A stretch of DNA of 64,000 nucleotides from CAMYMQ01 sp963730305 (GCA_963730305.1 CAVSRB010000007.1:1-64000); one strand, 5' to 3'; numbered from the stretch's first letter, positions 50,002 to 60,308 are shown. Notes: generated from the sequence alone by a model not told the origin. Program-made: numbers and translations.

Positions 50002-51084
50002 CTATTTAGCGTTTTGGCGGGGAAAAACAAACACCTGGCCGGGGTCGAGCCGCAAGGCCACGGTCTGTCCTTCCGCCAAACGCTGGCGCGATCCCGTCCG
50101 TCCGAAGACGGTCGTGCCGCCGTCCGGGCCGTCGAGCCGGAACAGGACCAGGGTCCTGCCGCCCAGCGGCCGCGACCGGACGACCTGCCCGAGCACCGCC
50201 GACGCATCATCCGCCGACGGGCCGTCCAGCGCTCCGTCGACGACGATCCCTTCCTGGCGGACCAGGACATCGACCGGCGTCCCGGGCGTCAGATCGCCGC
50301 CAGACACTACTCCAATCGGCGTGACCACCGCACCATCAGAATCGACCACGCCGGCGAGCCGGTTGACGTCGCTCAGGAAGGTGGTGACGAAGGCCGAGGC
50401 CGGCGCGTCCCACAGCGGGCCGGGTGCGTCGATTTGCTCCAGCCGGCCCTCGCGCAGGATGCCGACCCGGTCGCCGAGATAGAGCCCCTCCTCCGGGTCG
50501 TGGGTGACCACGATCGACGCCGTGCCGGTCTCCTTGAGCAGGCTCCAGGTCTGCTCGGCCAGGCGGTGGCGCAGCCGCGCGTCCAGCCCCGAGAACGGCT
50601 CGTCGAGCAGGAGCAGCCGCGGCGCCGGGGCGAGCGCCCGGGCCAGCGCCACCCGCTGCTGCTGGCCGCCCGACAGGGTGTGCGGGTAGGCGCGGGCGAA
50701 ACCGGCCATGTTGACCCGGTCGAGCGCGTCCATCGCCGCCGCGCGGCGCTGGCCCGCCGGCTGGCCGCGCAGGCCGAAGGCGACGTTGTCGGCGACGCTC
50801 AGGTGCGGGAACAGGGCGTAGTCCTGGAACATGAAGCCGATGCCGCGCTCGTCGGGCGGCACCGTGTCGGCGCCGGGCGCGGCCACCCGCGCGCCGCCGA
50901 TGCGGATCTCGCCCGCCTGGATCGCCTCGAGGCCGGCGGCCAGGCGCAACAGCGTGGACTTGCCGCAGCCCGACGGCCCCATCAGGCAGACGATCTCCCC
51001 GGCGGCGACGGTCAGCGACACGTCGTCGAGCGCGCGCAGGCTGCCGTAGGCGTGGGAGACGCCGCGCAGATCGAGCACGCTCAT
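50002..51084 (-). CDS. Ferric/spermidine-type ABC transporter ATP-binding protein
   Basis: ATPase subunit of an importer. It has 360 residues; Walker A GPSGCGKSTLLRLAAG, Q-loop FQDYALFPHLSVADN, signature LSGGQQQRVALARALA, Walker B LLLLDEPFSGLDARLR, and a C-terminal TOBE-like regulatory domain (GQTVALRLDPGQVFVFPRQ). The order (permease then ATPase, fused permease halves) matches Fbp/Afu-type iron(III) transporters. Overlaps the permease by four bases (ATGA). No substrate-binding protein gene is next to it. Confidence 0.85.
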   Translation of the reverse strand: MSVLDLRGVSHAYGSLRALDDVSLTVAAGEIVCLMGPSGCGKSTLLRLAAGLEAIQAGEIRIGGARVAAPGADTVPPDERGIGFMFQDYALFPHLSVADNVAFGLRGQPAGQRRAAAMDALDRVNMAGFARAYPHTLSGGQQQRVALARALAPAPRLLLLDEPFSGLDARLRHRLAEQTWSLLKETGTASIVVTHDPEEGLYLGDRVGILREGRLEQIDAPGPLWDAPASAFVTTFLSDVNRLAGVVDSDGAVVTPIGVVSGGDLTPGTPVDVLVRQEGIVVDGALDGPSADDASAVLGQVVRSRPLGGRTLVLFRLDGPDGGTTVFGRTGSRQRLAEGQTVALRLDPGQVFVFPRQNAK

Positions 51085-52700
51085 GCCGGCACCCCGGCCA
51101 GCGTCGCCTCGTCGGCCGGGGCCGGGCGGCTGCCCGGCCGCGCCCGCGCGATCGCGAGGTTGAGCAGGATCACCGGGACGATGCCGACCGCGACGATGGC
51201 CAGCGCCGACGGCGCCGCCTCGGCGAGCTGCTCGTCGACGGCGTATTCGTAGGTCCGGATCGCCAGGGTCTCGAAGTTGAACGGCCGGATCATCAGGGTC
51301 GCCGGCAGCTCCTTCATCACGTCGACGAAGACCAGCAGCGCCGCGGTCAGGAGGCTGCCCTTGAGCATCGGCGCGTGGACCCGCCACAGGATGCCGCCGG
51401 TGCGCTGGCCCAGGGTGCGCGCGGCGTCGTCCATCGACCGGGTGACCCGCGACAGCCCGGCGTCGACCGCGCCGAACGAGATGGCGAGGAAACGCACGAC
51501 GTAGGCGAACAGGAGCGTGAACAGGGTGCCGCTGAGCAGCAGCCCCGACGACACCCCGAACAGCGACCGCAGCGCCCCGTCGAGCCGGTTGTCGAACCAG
51601 GCGAAGGGGATCACCACGCCGACCGCGATCACCGCCCCCGGCACCGCGTAGCCCAAGGCCGCGACCCGGGTCAGCGCGGTCATCGCCGCGCTCCGCCGCC
51701 GGCGCAGGCCGTAGCCGAGCACCAGCGCGACGGCGACGGCGAACACCGCGGCCAGGGCGCCGAGCATCACCGTGTTGAGCATCAGCGACCCGAACCGCGC
51801 GTCGACCACGGCGCCGGCGGTGCGCCAGGTCCAGGCGACCAGGGCGATCGCCGGCACGACGAAGCCGAACAGCACCGGCAGGGCGCAGAACACGACCGCC
51901 GCCGCCGCGCGCCAGCCCTTGAGCTCGTAGGCCGGCAGCTGCCGGTAGCGCGTGGTCATGTGCTGGTAGGACGCCTTGCCGCGCGAGCGCCGCTCCAGCC
52001 ACAACAGCGCGAAGACGAAGGCGAGCAGGAGGGTGGCGAGCTGCGCCGCCCCGGTCGGGTTGCCCTGCCCGAGCCAGGTCCGGTAGATGCCGGTGACGAA
52101 GGTGTCGACGCCGAAATACTGGACCGTGCCGAAATCGTTGAGCGCCTCCATCAGCGCCAGCGCCACCCCGGCGACGATCGACGGCCGCGCCAGCGGCAGC
52201 GCCACCCGAACCATGCTGCCCCACGGCCCGCAGCCGAGCGTCCGGCTCGCCTCCAGCGAGCACACCGACTGCTCCAGGAAGGCCGCGCGCGAGAGCATGT
52301 AGACGTAGGGATAGAGCACCAGCACCATCATCGCGATGGCGCCGCCGAGCGAGCGGATCTGCGGGAACCAGTAGTCGCCGCGCTGCCAGCCGAAGGCGTC
52401 GCGCAGCAGCGACTGGATCGGCCCGGCATAGTCGAACAGCCCGGTATAGGTATAGGCGATGACGTAGGCCGGCACCGCGAAGGGCAGCAGCAGCGCCCAT
52501 TCCAGCACCCGCCGGCCGGGGAAGCGGCACAGGCTGACCAGCCAGGCGCAGCCGACCCCGCCGACGGTCACGCCCACGGCGACGCCGAGCAGGATCCACA
52601 AGGTGTTGGCCAGGTAGTCGGGCAGCAGAGTGGACGCCAGGTGCGCCCAGAAGTCGCCGGTCGGCACGAAGACGTGGCCGAACACCACCGCCACCGGCAA
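51081..52700 (-). CDS. ABC transporter permease, FbpB-like double permease
   Basis: A fused permease of two half-domains, about 12 helices, with two EAA loops (for example EASRTLGCGPWGSMVRVALP and MDDAARTLGQRTGGILWRVH). This layout is typical of iron(III) and related importers. TTG 52700 is only the first start in the open frame; the first helix (GWLIAAAVVAVLAALPVAVV) begins before it. ATG 52855, right after scpB, could be the true start with a one-base indel in its C-rich codons 3-5. Tandem repeats (agaccctggaaaccgacg) encode VGFQGL at the N-terminus. Confidence 0.82.
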   Translation of the reverse strand: MPVAVVFGHVFVPTGDFWAHLASTLLPDYLANTLWILLGVAVGVTVGGVGCAWLVSLCRFPGRRVLEWALLLPFAVPAYVIAYTYTGLFDYAGPIQSLLRDAFGWQRGDYWFPQIRSLGGAIAMMVLVLYPYVYMLSRAAFLEQSVCSLEASRTLGCGPWGSMVRVALPLARPSIVAGVALALMEALNDFGTVQYFGVDTFVTGIYRTWLGQGNPTGAAQLATLLLAFVFALLWLERRSRGKASYQHMTTRYRQLPAYELKGWRAAAAVVFCALPVLFGFVVPAIALVAWTWRTAGAVVDARFGSLMLNTVMLGALAAVFAVAVALVLGYGLRRRRSAAMTALTRVAALGYAVPGAVIAVGVVIPFAWFDNRLDGALRSLFGVSSGLLLSGTLFTLLFAYVVRFLAISFGAVDAGLSRVTRSMDDAARTLGQRTGGILWRVHAPMLKGSLLTAALLVFVDVMKELPATLMIRPFNFETLAIRTYEYAVDEQLAEAAPSALAIVAVGIVPVILLNLAIARARPGSRPAPADEATLAGVPA

Positions 52701-52867
52701 CGCCGCCAGGACGGCGACGACCGCCGCCGCGATCAGCCAGCCGTCGATACGGAAACCGCCCAGACCCTGGAAACCGACGAGACCCTGGAAACCGACGCGC
52801 CCCGCGAGCCCCGGCCGCCGGGCCGCCGGCTCGGGCGCGCGGGGGGCTCGGCCATCGGGTCGCCCGC

Positions 52868-53719
52868 CTAGCGCGCCTGGCGGACGATCTCGCCGGCGTC
52901 GTCCTCTTGCTCCGCCAGGTCTTCCTGGCCCGCCAAGTCTTCCTGGTCCGCCACGTCTTCCTGGTTCGCCAAGTCATCGTGGTCCGCCAGGTCTTGCTGC
53001 GCCGCCACGTCGTCGGGCGGCTCGTCCCCATCGGGCTCTTCCTCGGCCGTCTCCGCCGCCTCGGCGACGTCGGGGGCGGGGTCGGGGTCGGACGACAGGT
53101 CGACCGCCCCGTCGTCTTCGTCACCGTCGGCGTCGTCCTCCTCGGTGTCCGCGTCGGCGTCGACGATGCCGCGGAAGGCCTGGATCGCCGGCCGGGTGTC
53201 GAGCAGGCCGGCCGACTTGAGCTCGTCGATGCCGGGCAGGTCCTTGATGTTCTCCAGGCCGAAATGGTCGAGGAATTCCGGCGTGGTCATCCAGGTCACC
53301 GGCCGGCCCGGGCTCATCCGCCGCCGGCCCGGCTTGATCCAGCCCGCCTCGAGCAGCACGTCGAGCGTGCCCTTGGAGTGGCTGACGCCGCGGATCTCCT
53401 CGATCTCGGCGCGGGTGACCGGCTGGTGGTAGGCGATGATCGACAGGGTCTCGATCGCGGCCCGCGACAGCCGCCGCGTGCTCTCGGTCTCGAGCCGGAG
53501 CGCCTCGGCCAGGTCCGGCGCGGTGCGGAAGGCCCAGCTCTTGCCGACCCTGACCAGCTGGACGCCGCGGCCCTCGTAGAGCTGGCGCAGCTCGGCCAGC
53601 AGCGCGCCCACGTCGGCGCCCTCGGGCAGCCGTGCCGCGAGCTGCGTCTCGGAGACGGGCTCGGCGGAGGCGAACAACATGGCCTCCACCATGCGGAGGT
53701 CGCGTGCCGGCTCGCTCAT
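52868..53719 (-). CDS. scpB: Segregation and condensation protein B
   Basis: Joins ScpA and SMC in chromosome condensation and segregation. It has 283 residues; the winged-helix core shows VEAMLFASAEPVSETQLAA, AFRTAPDLAEALRLE, AAIETLSIIAYHQPVTRAEI and IEEIRGVSHSKGTLDVLLEA. The C-terminus is extended by an acidic tail of about 80 residues, ending with six copies of a hexapeptide (Q-E-D-L-A-x type). ATG 53719 overlaps scpA by four bases. Confidence 0.95.
   Translation of the reverse strand: MSEPARDLRMVEAMLFASAEPVSETQLAARLPEGADVGALLAELRQLYEGRGVQLVRVGKSWAFRTAPDLAEALRLETESTRRLSRAAIETLSIIAYHQPVTRAEIEEIRGVSHSKGTLDVLLEAGWIKPGRRRMSPGRPVTWMTTPEFLDHFGLENIKDLPGIDELKSAGLLDTRPAIQAFRGIVDADADTEEDDADGDEDDGAVDLSSDPDPAPDVAEAAETAEEEPDGDEPPDDVAAQQDLADHDDLANQEDVADQEDLAGQEDLAEQEDDAGEIVRQAR
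52908..53015. repeat. 18-bp tandem repeats within scpB
   Basis: Six diverged copies of an 18-base unit (for example TGGTCCGCCACGTCTTCC), from 52908 to 53015 in an unbroken array. Because 18 is a multiple of three, they encode an acidic hexapeptide repeat in the C-terminal tail of ScpB and can expand or shrink without a frameshift. Confidence 0.75.
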
Positions 53720-54504
53720 CGCTGGGCGCGACCGCCTTTCAGGTAGATCGGCCCGAACGGCCGGTCCTGGCGCAGGTCGACGTCGCCCGACTTGGTCAAC
53801 TCCAGGCTGGCGACGAAGGTCGAGGCGACGGCCGAACGCATGGTCAGCCCCTCGCGCACGTCGGCGGGCAGGAAGCTCACCAGCACCCGCCATTCGGGCA
53901 TCGAGCCGATCACCGCCTTGAGCCGCTCGCGGGCGTCTTCGACCGAATAGAGATGGATCGGGTCCTGGATGCGCAGGACCGAGAACTCCTGGCGGCGCTG
54001 CTGGCGCGAATAGGCGCTGAGCAGCTCGAACAGGGTGACGTCGTAGATCACCGTGTGGGTGACCGGCATCTTCTCGGTCGCGCCGCGGCGGAAGAAGTCG
54101 TGGCCGAGCTGGGGCCGGGCCATCAGCCGGGCGCCCGATTCGCGCATCGCCTCCAGCCGGCGGAGCTGGAAGGTCAGCGCCGCGGCCAGCTCGGGCCCGC
54201 TCGGCTCGTCCTCGTCGTCGTCGCGCGGCAGCAGCAGGCGCGACTTGAGGTAGGCCAGCCAGGCCGCCATCACCAGGTAGTCGGCGGCGATCTCCAGGCG
54301 CAGGTCGCGGGCCCGCTCGATGAAGGCGAGATACTGGTCGGCGAGCTGGAGGATCGAGATCTTGGTGATGTCGACCTTCTGGTCCCGCGCCAGGCCGAGC
54401 AGCAGGTCGAGCGGCCCTTCGTAGCCGTCGAGGTCGAGGACGAGCTGGACCGGCGCGGGCGGCGGCGCGCGCTCGGGATCGGGCTCGAAGCTTTCGGTCA
54501 CCAT
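53716..54504 (-). CDS. scpA: Segregation and condensation protein A
   Basis: The kleisin of the bacterial SMC complex, bridging SMC heads. It has 262 residues; VQLVLDLDGYEGPLDLLLGL starts the N-terminal domain, then QKVDITKISILQLADQYLAF and a C-terminal winged helix. ATG 54504 overlaps the M50-peptidase stop by seven bases; GTG 54510 is a longer option. Confidence 0.93.
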   Translation of the reverse strand: MVTESFEPDPERAPPPAPVQLVLDLDGYEGPLDLLLGLARDQKVDITKISILQLADQYLAFIERARDLRLEIAADYLVMAAWLAYLKSRLLLPRDDDEDEPSGPELAAALTFQLRRLEAMRESGARLMARPQLGHDFFRRGATEKMPVTHTVIYDVTLFELLSAYSRQQRRQEFSVLRIQDPIHLYSVEDARERLKAVIGSMPEWRVLVSFLPADVREGLTMRSAVASTFVASLELTKSGDVDLRQDRPFGPIYLKGGRAQR

Positions 54505-55199
54505 GACCACACCATACGCGCCCCGGTTACGGCTTCAACAATTTCCACCACGCCGAGCACGATCGGGCGGATCACCGAGCCGAACAGGTCGATCTCGCCG
54601 CCGAGGCCGCGGGTGACGATCGGCAGCAGCAGCAGCACGGCGACGATCAGGTAGAGGCCGTAATCCTCGAGCTGGGCCAGCCGGTAGGCGATCGGCGCCG
54701 GCAGCAGCCCGACCGCGACCCGGCCGCCGTCGAGCGGCGGCAGCGGGATCATGTTGAACACCGCCAGGATGGCGTTGATGTAGATCGACCAGGACAGCGC
54801 CCGCGCGACCGCCCCGTCGCCGGCGCCGAGCGCGGCCGACGCCGACAACAGCACCCCCGACGCCAGCGCCAGGCCGAAATTGATCCCCGGCCCCGCGGCC
54901 GCGACCAGGACCATGCCCCAGCGCGGGTTGGCCAGCTTGGACGGGTCGATCGGCACCGGCTTGGCCCAGCCGAACAGGAAGCCGGCCCGCGACGCCAGCA
55001 GGATGCCCGGGATCAGGATGGTGCCAACGAGATCGAGGTGGCGGATCGGGTTGAAGGTCACCCGGCCGAGGCTGTGCGCGGTCGGGTCGCCCAGCTTCCA
55101 GGCGACATAGCCGTGCGCCGCCTCGTGGAAGGTGATCGCGATGATGGCCGGGATCGCGACCACCAGCAGCGTCGAGAGGGTAAGGCCGGTATCCCCCAT
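54498..55199 (-). CDS. Site-2 protease-type (M50) metallopeptidase
   Basis: An intramembrane zinc protease of 233 residues with six helices. The metal motif HEAAHG (near residue 25) and a second ligand in NMIPLPPLDGGRV mark the family. The substrate is unknown; homologues process anti-sigma factors or membrane proteins. It lies between nagZ and scpA and is probably co-transcribed. Confidence 0.87.
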   Translation of the reverse strand: MGDTGLTLSTLLVVAIPAIIAITFHEAAHGYVAWKLGDPTAHSLGRVTFNPIRHLDLVGTILIPGILLASRAGFLFGWAKPVPIDPSKLANPRWGMVLVAAAGPGINFGLALASGVLLSASAALGAGDGAVARALSWSIYINAILAVFNMIPLPPLDGGRVAVGLLPAPIAYRLAQLEDYGLYLIVAVLLLLPIVTRGLGGEIDLFGSVIRPIVLGVVEIVEAVTGARMVWSW

Positions 55200-55203
55200 C
55201 GCA

Positions 55204-56230
55204 TTAGCGCTCCTGGAGGAGCTCCGCGAGACGGGCTTCCGCGGCCGGCCGGTCGAGCGCCGCCGGCGGCTGCAGCGCCGCGACCGCCCGGGTCAGGCGC
55301 GCGCTGCGCGGCCTCGGCCGGCGCGCCGGCCCCCTCGACCACGGCGGCCATCTCGGCCCGGTCGCCGTTGCAGTGCAGCGCGATATCGCAGCCCGCCGCC
55401 AGGGCGGCGGCGGCACGGTCGCGCAGGGTGCCATCGAGTGCGTTCATCGAGAGGTCGTCGGAAACCAGCAGCCCGTCGAACCCGATCCAGCCGCGGATCA
55501 CCTCGGCGATGATGTCCGGGGAGGTCGTCGCCGGCCGGTCGGGGTCCAGCGCGGTATACAGGACATGGGCGGTCATTGCACAGGGAAGATCGGCGAGCGC
55601 CCGGAACGGCGCGAAATCGACCGCTTCCAGCGCCTCGCGGCCGGCCTCGACCACGGGCAGCGAGGCGTGGCTGTCGGCGCGGGCGCGGCCGTGGCCGGGG
55701 ACGTGCTTGACCACCGGCAGCACGCCGCCGTCGATCAGCCCGTCGGCCATCGCCCGGCCGAGCAGGGCGACCTCGGCCGGGTCGGCGGAGAAGGCCCGGT
55801 CGCCGACGATGTCGTGGGAGCCGGCCGCCGGCACGTCGAGCACGGGCGCGCAGTCGACGGTGACGCCGAGGTCGGACAGCTCGAGCGCGATCAGGCTGGC
55901 GTTGAGCCGGGTCGCCTCGACCGCGGCCTCTTGCGAGCGGGCCAGCAGCGCGCCGAAGCGGCGGGCCGGCGGCGCCGCGCGCCAGTGCGGCGGGCGCAGC
56001 CGGGCGACGCGGCCGCCCTCCTGGTCGATCAGCACCGGCGCGTCGGCGCGGCCGACGGTGTCGCGCAGCGCCGCGGTCAGCGCGCGGATCTGGTCCGGCG
56101 TCTCGCAGTTGCGGGCGAACAGGATGAATCCGGCGGGGTCGGCGTCGCGGAAGAAGCCCCGCTCCCAGTCGTCGAGCGCGGGTCCGGCGCAGCCGAGAAT
56201 GACGGGCGACGCCGGCGGCCGCTCATCCAT
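55204..56230 (-). CDS. nagZ: Beta-N-acetylhexosaminidase (NagZ), frameshifted
   Basis: Cleaves GlcNAc from peptidoglycan breakdown products in the cytosol for cell wall recycling. About 340 residues. Family GH3 marks include GGRVARLRPPHW, the catalytic His/Asp region KHVPGHGRARADSHASLP, and FDGLLVSDDLSMNALDG. A one-base indel near 55300 shifts the last 30 codons into another frame (VAALQPPAALDRPAAEARL to the TAA at 55204-55206). ATG 56230 overlaps the SPOR gene stop. Confidence 0.9.
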
Positions 56231-57194
56231 TGACGAGGATGCAGTTGACCTTCCGCTTGCCCAGCCGGCGGCACAGGCCCCGCGCCGCGGGCGCGGTCTT
56301 CAGCGGCCCGGCCTGGAGCCGGTAGTAGACGCCCTTGGGGCCGAGGTTGACCCGCTCGATCACCATGCGCAGCGAGCCGAGCACGTCCTTGTTCTTGCGG
56401 CTGAGATGCTTCCACTCGTACTGCGCCTTGGTCGACGTGCGGAACGCGCCGAGCTGGACCCGGTAGGGGCCGATCGCGTTCGCGGTCTGGACGACGATGC
56501 GCTTGGTGGGGCGCGCCTTGGGCTCGGTGCGCGTGCCGGCGCGCGGGCTGACCTCGGCGACCTGGCGGTCGCGGTCGCGCCGCGCCGACGGCCGGTCGCC
56601 GCGGTGGCGCAGGCTCGGCATCATCGCGATCCGGCCCTTGGGCTCGGTGGCGTCGGCCGTCTGCCGCCGCGCCGAGGGCCGGGTCGGCGCGACCGCGACC
56701 CGCCTGGTGTCGTGCGGCCTGGTCTCGGCAGGCTTGGTCTCCGCCCGCCGGACCGCGCCCGGCCGGGCCTTGGGCTGGGCCGTGGCGTGCTTGCGGGTCG
56801 ACTTCGGGGCGAGGATGTCCTCGTAATTCTGCGGCCGCGGCGGCACCCGCGCCTGCTGGCGGTCGATCTTCCGCGTCGCGTCGGCCTTGCGCGTGTCGAT
56901 GTCGAGCTTGCGGTAGATCTCCTGGTTACGGTGCGGGACCTTGACCCCGCCCGGATCGGCCGGCCGGACCTTGACCGGCGTGGTCTGCGCCTTGACCAGC
57001 GGCGCGTCGCTCGCCTTGCGCGCGCGGTCGTCCGACGGCGCGCCCTCCGAATAGGCGTAGAGCACCGCCGCGCCGAAGGCGGACAGCACGCCGACCGAGA
57101 TCAGCGCCTTGTAGAGGTGGCCGCGCCAGCGCGTGCCGCCATAGTCGGGATCGACCTCGTGGTCTTCCCAGCCGGGATCGAGTCGATAGGACAT
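56223..57194 (-). CDS. SPOR-domain membrane protein
   Basis: A cell-division-associated protein of 323 residues. It has a short cytosolic N-terminus, one transmembrane helix (ALISVGVLSAFGAAVLYAYS), a long basic periplasmic linker rich in Arg/Pro/Lys, and a C-terminal SPOR domain (YRVQLGAFRTSTKAQYEWKH ... YYRLQAGPLKTAPAARGLCR) that binds denuded glycan strands. ATG 57194 overlaps the argS stop by one base. Confidence 0.88.
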   Translation of the reverse strand: MSYRLDPGWEDHEVDPDYGGTRWRGHLYKALISVGVLSAFGAAVLYAYSEGAPSDDRARKASDAPLVKAQTTPVKVRPADPGGVKVPHRNQEIYRKLDIDTRKADATRKIDRQQARVPPRPQNYEDILAPKSTRKHATAQPKARPGAVRRAETKPAETRPHDTRRVAVAPTRPSARRQTADATEPKGRIAMMPSLRHRGDRPSARRDRDRQVAEVSPRAGTRTEPKARPTKRIVVQTANAIGPYRVQLGAFRTSTKAQYEWKHLSRKNKDVLGSLRMVIERVNLGPKGVYYRLQAGPLKTAPAARGLCRRLGKRKVNCILVNG

Positions 57195-58967
57195 CAGCGC
57201 ATCTCCTCCACTGGTTCGACGCCGAAGATTTCGAGGCCGGACGCAACCACCACGCCGACAGCCCGAACCAAAGCCAGACGCGCGTGCGTCAGGCCGGCAT
57301 CGTCCTCGGCCACGAACCGCAGCCGGGGGTCCTCTCTCCCTCGATTCCAGTGCGCGTGAAAATCAGCCGCAATATCGTACAAGTAAAACGCAATACGATG
57401 CGGCTCATGCGCTTCCGCTGCACTTTCTATTATTCGCGGCCAACCGGCCAGCCTCTTAATTAAACTTAATTCTCCTTTGTCCGTCAAGCGATCCACCGGC
57501 GCCGAAGCCAGCGCGGAATCGGACAAATCGAGGTCCGGCAACGCCTCGCGCGCCTGCCGGAACACCGAGTGCGAGCGGGCGTGGGCGTACTGGACGTAGA
57601 ATACCGGGTTGTCCTTCGACTGCTCGGTGACCTTGGCGAAGTCGAAGTCGAGCGGCGCGTCGTTCTTGCGGGTCAGCATGATGAAGCGGACGACGTCCTT
57701 GCCGACCTCGTCGACCACGTCGCGGATGGTCACCACGGTGCCCGCCCGCTTGGACATCTTCACCGGCTCGCCCCGGTTCGACAGGTTGACGAGCTGGCAG
57801 ATCTTGACGTCGAGCTCGCCCTGCCCCTCGGTCACCGCCTTGACCGCCGCCTGCATCCGCTTGACGTAGCCGCCGTGGTCGGCGCCCCAGACGTCGATCA
57901 TGGTGCGGAAGCCGCGCCGGAACTTGTCGCGGTGATAGGCGATGTCGGTGGCGAAATAGGTCCACGAGCCGTCGGACTTGCGCAGCGGCCGGTCGGTGTC
58001 GTCGCCGAAGTCGGTGGCCTTGAACAGGGTCTGCGGCCGTTCCTCCCAGTCGTCGGGCAGCTTGCCCTTGGGCGGCTCCAGCACGCCGGTGTAGATCAGC
58101 CCGCGGCCCTCGAGGTCGGCGAGCACGTCGTCGACCGCCCCCGCCTCGACCAGCGCGCGCTCCGAGGAGAACAGGTCGTGGTGGATGCCCAGCTCCCCAA
58201 GGTCCTCGCGGATCCGGTCCATCATGTAGGCGACGGCGAACACCCGCGCGCCGTCCGGCACCGGATCGTCGCCGCCGAGCCAGCCGTCGACCTGCCCCGA
58301 CACCGCCGGGTCGTCGAGCGCCGCCCGCGCCGCGTCGATCACCTCCTCGCCGGGATAGAGGCCCTCGAATTCGCTCTCCGGGAGCGCCTCGCCGGTGCGG
58401 AGCTCGCGCAGGCGCTTGAGGAAGGACCGGGTCAGGGCGTCGATCTGCCCGCCGGCGTCGTTGACGTAATATTCCTTGGTCACCGCATAGCCGGCCTTGG
58501 CCAGCAGGGCGGCGAGCGCGTCGCCGAACACCGCGCCGCGGGCGTGGCCGACGTGCAGCGAGGCCGGTCGGGTTGACCGAGACGTACTCGACGTTGACCG
58601 GCGCGCCGGCGCCCGCGTCGGAATCGCCCCAGGCCGTGCCGGCGGCGAGGATGTCGGCGATGCGCGCGCGCCAATAACCGTCGGCGACGCGCAGGTTGAT
58701 GAAGCCGGGCCCGGCGATCTCCGCCGCCTCGACCGCGTCGAGCTTCTCCAGCTCGGGCGCGAGCAGGCCGGCCAGGTCGCGCGGCTTCATGCCCGCGGGC
58801 TTCGACAGCACCATCGCGGCGTTGGTGGCGATGTCGCCATGCTCCGGGTCGCGCGGCGGCTCGACCGACAGCTTGGAGAGGTCGTCGAGCGGCGGCAGCG
58901 CGCCGGCGGAGACGAGGGTTTCGATCGCCGCGACCACCTGGTCGCGAAAATGGGCAAAGACGTTCAT
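57194..58967 (-). CDS. argS: Arginine-tRNA ligase, frameshifted
   Basis: Charges tRNA-Arg. It is a class I synthetase of about 590 residues: VEYVSVNPTG, then the HIGH motif as HVGHARGAVFGD, KMSK as KMSKRAGTVVTIRDV, and the C-terminal anticodon-binding domain with HRIAFYLYDIAADFHAHWN. A one-base insertion near 58565 breaks the frame between NPTG and LHVGH. Codons in 57345-57480 are much richer in A/T than the rest of the gene, but the protein there is normal. ATG 58967. Followed by the SPOR gene. Confidence 0.95.
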
Positions 58968-58981
58968 GGGATTTCCAGAGA

Positions 58982-60236
58982 TTACAGGATCGGGTCGAAC
59001 AGGCGGTGGTGCTCGTCGAGGGCGAAGCGGTCGGTCATGCCGGCGATGTAGTCGGCGACGACGCGGGCGCGCTTGGCGTCGTCGCCGGTCTCGGCCTGCG
59101 CGCGCCACGGCGGCGGCAGCACCTCGGGCTCGCGCTGGAACAGCTCGAACAGCTCGCAGACGATGCGCCGGGCGCGGCTCGACATCCGGTTGACCTTGTA
59201 GTGGCGGTACATGCGCTCGAACAGGAAGGCCTTGAGCGCGCGGTCGTTTTCGGTCATCGGCGCGGAAAAGGCCACGATCGCGCTGCCGGCGCCACGCACG
59301 GCCGCTGGGCTGCGCGGGTCGAGCGCTTCGAGCCGGCGGCCGGTCTCGGCGATCAGGTCCTCGACCATCAGGCCGATCAGCTGGCGCACGGTCTCGTGGA
59401 TCTTGCGCTCGTCGTCGAGCCCGGGATGGCGCTCCTCGACCTCGGCGAACACCGCGTCGATGAAGCCGACCGCGCGCAGGTCGGCGATCGAGAACAGGCC
59501 GGCGCGCAGCCCGTCGTCGATGTCGTGGTTGTTGTAGGCGATGTCGTCGGACAGCGCGGCGACCTGCGCCTCGGCGCCGGGCCAGGTGTCGAGCTCCAGG
59601 TCGTGCTGGGCGACGTAGTCGCGGATCGGCTCCGGGATGTCGCCGTCGGTGGCGCCGGCGGCATCGACCAGCGGCCCGTTGTGCTTGACCACGCCCTTCG
59701 AGCGTCTCCCAGGTCAGGTTGAGGCCGTCGAAGTCGGCGTAGCGGCGCTCCAGCCGGGTCAGGATGCGCAGGGTCTGGGCGTTGTGGTCGAAGCCGCCGA
59801 AGCCCTCCATGCAGGCGTTGAGCGCGTCCTCGCCGGCGTGGCCGAACGGGGTGTGGCCGAGGTCGTGGGCCAGCGCCAGCGCCTCGGCGAGGTCCTCGTT
59901 GAGGCCGAGGCAGCGGCACACCGAGCGGGCGATCTGCGCGACCTCGAGCGAATGGGTCAGCCGCGAGCGGTAGTGGTCGCCCTCGTGGCTGACGAACACC
60001 TGGGTCTTGTGCTGGAGCCGCCGGAACGCCGCGGAATGGACGATGCGGTCGCGGTCGCGCTGGAAGCAGGTCCGGGTCTTGCTCTCCGGCTCGGCATGGA
60101 AGCGGCCGCGCGAGCCGTCCGGGGCGCAGGCGTAGGGCGCGTAGGTCACGCCGAAGCCGTGGCGCGCCATCGGCGCACCGCCGAGCGGCGCCGGGGCGGC
60201 GTCGGATAACGTTCGTGCGGCGGTCCCTTTGACCAT
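58982..60236 (-). CDS. dgt: Deoxyguanosinetriphosphate triphosphohydrolase-like protein, frameshifted
   Basis: An HD-domain enzyme that splits dNTPs into nucleoside and triphosphate. About 417 residues; HSLEVAQIARSVCRCLGL and LALAHDLGHTPFGHAGEDAL are the metal and catalytic parts, and YNNHDIDDGLRAG is the family tail region. A one-base insertion near 59697 breaks the frame (WETLEG, then VVKHNGP). ATG 60236 is followed by an extended N-terminus; a later ATG 60170 is an alternative. Divergent from erpA. Confidence 0.92.
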
Positions 60237-60308
60237 GGGGCGGACGAAACCTATCTATGGTGCGCGGATCGATGCGTCCGCGAGTGTGACATTGAAGCAC
60301 GAACCGCG

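Noticed and set aside
52908..53015. Regularly spaced repeats considered as a CRISPR array
   Set aside because: Repeats are 18 bases, contiguous without spacers, and lie in frame in scpB.
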